This document shows positions 62,246 to 64,000 of a stretch of 64,000 bases of DNA, in pieces. Under the pieces are notes generated by a model, which was given only the letters and a program-made list of their open reading frames with translations, was not told the origin of the DNA and ran no database searches. The DNA comes from Streptomyces sp. RPT161 (GTDB taxonomy: Bacteria; Actinomycetota; Actinomycetes; Streptomycetales; Streptomycetaceae): NCBI RefSeq assembly GCF_027533845.1, contig NZ_JAPZVN010000001.1, positions 620,001 through 684,000 on the forward strand, given 5' to 3'. A program made the translations under genes and the position numbers. Position 1 is the stretch's first letter. Each line of letters opens with the position of its first letter.

Positions 62246-64000
62246 ATGCAGATCCACAAGTACGACACCGTCATCGTCGGCGCCGGCGGCGCCGGCATGC
62301 GCGCGGCCATCGAGTCGACCAAGCGCAGCCGCACCGCCGTGCTGACCAAGCTGTACCCGACCCGCTCCCACACCGGCGCCGCGCAGGGCGGCATGGCCGC
62401 CGCCCTCGCCAACGTCGAGGAGGACAACTGGGAGTGGCACACCTTCGACACGATCAAGGGCGGTGACTACCTGGTCGACCAGGACGCCGCCGAGATCCTG
62501 GCGAAGGAGGCCATCGACGCGGTCCTCGACCTGGAGAAGATGGGCCTGCCGTTCAACCGGACGCCGCAGGGCACCATCGACCAGCGCCGCTTCGGCGGCC
62601 ACACCCGCAACCACGGCGAGGCCGCGGTGCGCCGCGCCTGCTACGCGGCCGACCGCACCGGCCACATGATCCTCCAGACGCTGTACCAGAACTGCGTCAA
62701 GGAGGGCGTGGAGTTCTTCAACGAGTTCTACGTGCTCGACCTGCTGCTCACCGAGGTGGACGGCGTCAAGCGCACCGCCGGTGTGGTGGCCTACGAGCTG
62801 GCGACCGGCGAGATCCACGTCTTCCAGGCGAAGGCCGTGGTGTTCGCCTCGGGTGGCACCGGCAAGTTCTTCAAGGTGACCTCCAACGCGCACACCCTCA
62901 CCGGTGACGGCCAGGCGGTCGCCTACCGGCGCGGACTGCCGCTGGAGGACATGGAGTTCTTCCAGTTCCACCCGACCGGCATCTGGCGGATGGGCATCCT
63001 GCTCACCGAGGGTGCCCGTGGTGAGGGCGGCATCCTCCGCAACAAGGACGGCGAGCGCTTCATGGAGAAGTACGCGCCCGTCATGAAGGATCTGGCCTCG
63101 CGTGACGTGGTCTCCCGCGCGATCTACACCGAGATCCGCGAGGGCCGCGGCTGCGGTCCCGAGGGCGACCACGTCTACCTGGACCTCACCCACCTGCCGC
63201 CGGAGCAGCTGGACGCCAAGCTGCCGGACATCACCGAGTTCGCGCGTACGTACCTCGGTATCGAGCCGTACACCGACCCGGTGCCGATCCAGCCGACCGC
63301 GCACTACGCGATGGGCGGCATCCCGACCAACGTCGAGGGCGAGGTGCTGGCGGACAACACCACCGTCGTGCCGGGCCTGTACGCGGCGGGCGAGGTGGCG
63401 TGCGTCTCGGTGCACGGCGCCAACCGGCTGGGCACCAACTCCCTGCTGGACATCAACGTGTTCGGCCGCCGGGCGGGCATCGCCGCGGCCGAGTTCGCCT
63501 CCCGCAACGACTTCGTCGAGCTGCCGGAGGACCCGGCCTCGCTGGTGGTCGACCAGGTGGAGTCGCTGCGCGACGCGACCGGCAACGAGCGGGTGGCGGA
63601 CATCCGCAAGGCGCTGCAGGAGACCATGGACACCAACGCCATGGTGTTCCGCACCGAGCAGACGCTGAAGCAGGCCGTCGAGGACATCGCCGAGCTGAAG
63701 CAGCGTTACCGGAACGTCAGCGTCCAGGACAAGGGCAAGCGGTACAACACCGACCTGCTGGAGGCCATCGAGCTGGGCAACCTGCTGGACCTGGCCGAGG
63801 TGCTGGCCGTCTCCGCACTGGCCCGCAAGGAATCCCGCGGTGGTCACTACCGCGAGGACTACCCGAACCGTGACGACGTCAACTTCATGCGGCACACCAT
63901 GGCGTACCGCGAGGTTGGCGAGGACGGCAGCGAGTCGATCCGCCTCGACTACAAGCCGGTCGTCCAGACCCGCTACCAGCCGATGGAGCGTAAGTACTGA
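62246..64000 (+). CDS. sdhA: succinate dehydrogenase flavoprotein subunit
   Basis: 584 aa, oxidises succinate to fumarate with covalently bound [20 protein letters not shown] is the FAD Rossmann loop; [15 protein letters not shown] has the flavin-linking His; [24 protein letters not shown] and the active-site [11 protein letters not shown] with the catalytic Arg follow; [30 protein letters not shown] and [12 protein letters not shown] complete the substrate and FAD sites. ATG 62246, 19 bp after sdhD. The stop codon is the last three bases of the window; sdhB is expected next. Confidence 0.97.
   Translation: MQIHKYDTVIVGAGGAGMRAAIESTKRSRTAVLTKLYPTRSHTGAAQGGMAAALANVEEDNWEWHTFDTIKGGDYLVDQDAAEILAKEAIDAVLDLEKMGLPFNRTPQGTIDQRRFGGHTRNHGEAAVRRACYAADRTGHMILQTLYQNCVKEGVEFFNEFYVLDLLLTEVDGVKRTAGVVAYELATGEIHVFQAKAVVFASGGTGKFFKVTSNAHTLTGDGQAVAYRRGLPLEDMEFFQFHPTGIWRMGILLTEGARGEGGILRNKDGERFMEKYAPVMKDLASRDVVSRAIYTEIREGRGCGPEGDHVYLDLTHLPPEQLDAKLPDITEFARTYLGIEPYTDPVPIQPTAHYAMGGIPTNVEGEVLADNTTVVPGLYAAGEVACVSVHGANRLGTNSLLDINVFGRRAGIAAAEFASRNDFVELPEDPASLVVDQVESLRDATGNERVADIRKALQETMDTNAMVFRTEQTLKQAVEDIAELKQRYRNVSVQDKGKRYNTDLLEAIELGNLLDLAEVLAVSALARKESRGGHYREDYPNRDDVNFMRHTMAYREVGEDGSESIRLDYKPVVQTRYQPMERKY

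Overview
The window is high-GC actinobacterial DNA. Many GTG starts, strong third-position GC and compact operons joined by ATGA or GTGA overlaps point to Streptomyces or a close Streptomycetaceae relative. From memory, the gene order hutH-cdgE-echA-cya-birA-pccB-pccE-maf-accA2, then punA-pgm-deoC, sigQ/afsQ1-afsQ2, add, deoA-cdd-nucleoside ABC transporter, a nonulosonic-acid wall-polymer cluster, a methylmalonyl-CoA mutase and finally sdhCDA matches the chromosomal core of S. coelicolor around SCO4932 to SCO4856. I see no rRNA, tRNA, CRISPR array, insertion sequence or prophage.

Layout. 1-6.0 kb: a cut-off hypothetical gene, a tiny LAXTG (sortase E type) surface peptide, histidine ammonia-lyase, the diguanylate cyclase CdgE, an enoyl-CoA hydratase and adenylate cyclase. 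6.2-12.4 kb: biotin and acyl-CoA carboxylase block (BirA, PccB, PccE, AccA2) with Maf and a membrane protein. 12.5-16.2 kb: TetR and DeoR regulators, an LpdA-type flavoprotein and a GGCT-fold protein. 16.4-24.7 kb: nucleoside and deoxyribose catabolism (PNP, phosphohexo/pentomutase, DeoC, two coupled aldehyde dehydrogenases, uridine kinase). 24.8-28.6 kb: SigQ and the AfsQ1/AfsQ2 two-component system with its lipoprotein. 29.9-31.1 kb: adenosine deaminase. 32.1-35.1 kb: LysR, MFS exporter and a Uma2 protein. 35.1-42.1 kb: DeoA, Cdd and a BmpA/NupOPQ nucleoside importer. 42.4-44.4 kb: small accessory genes (HicB with a broken HicA, XRE/DUF397, DUF7848). 45.9-56.4 kb: cell-wall glycopolymer cluster with NeuB, NeuA, two polysialyltransferase-like enzymes, glycosyltransferases, a TagG-like permease and an acyltransferase. 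56.5-60.2 kb: methylmalonyl-CoA mutase large subunit, anti-sigma and ECF sigma. 60.6-64 kb: an OHCU-decarboxylase-like protein and sdhC-sdhD-sdhA.

How it works together. The nucleoside genes form one pathway. BmpA and NupOPQ import nucleosides; Cdd, DeoA, Add and PNP cleave or deaminate them. The mutase can bring pentose-1-phosphates to the 5-phosphate, DeoC splits deoxyribose-5-phosphate, and the ALDH pair downstream of deoC is placed to oxidise the acetaldehyde. A 12-bp palindrome, CTACGCGCGTAG, lies at the promoters of punA, deoC, add and the transporter operon, with a 10/12 match at bmpA and a weak one before the uridine kinase. Several of these promoters look leaderless. This shared operator is the most interesting signal here: it suggests one repressor, probably encoded elsewhere, that controls the whole pathway.

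Other points of interest are a family of intergenic repeats with nested inverted arms (3.5, 16.3, 18.9 and 19.3 kb), a probable AUC start codon in the nucleoside ATPase, a split ALDH16-like enzyme, a decayed hicA beside an intact hicB, and a NeuB without its C-terminal SAF domain in the wall-polymer cluster.
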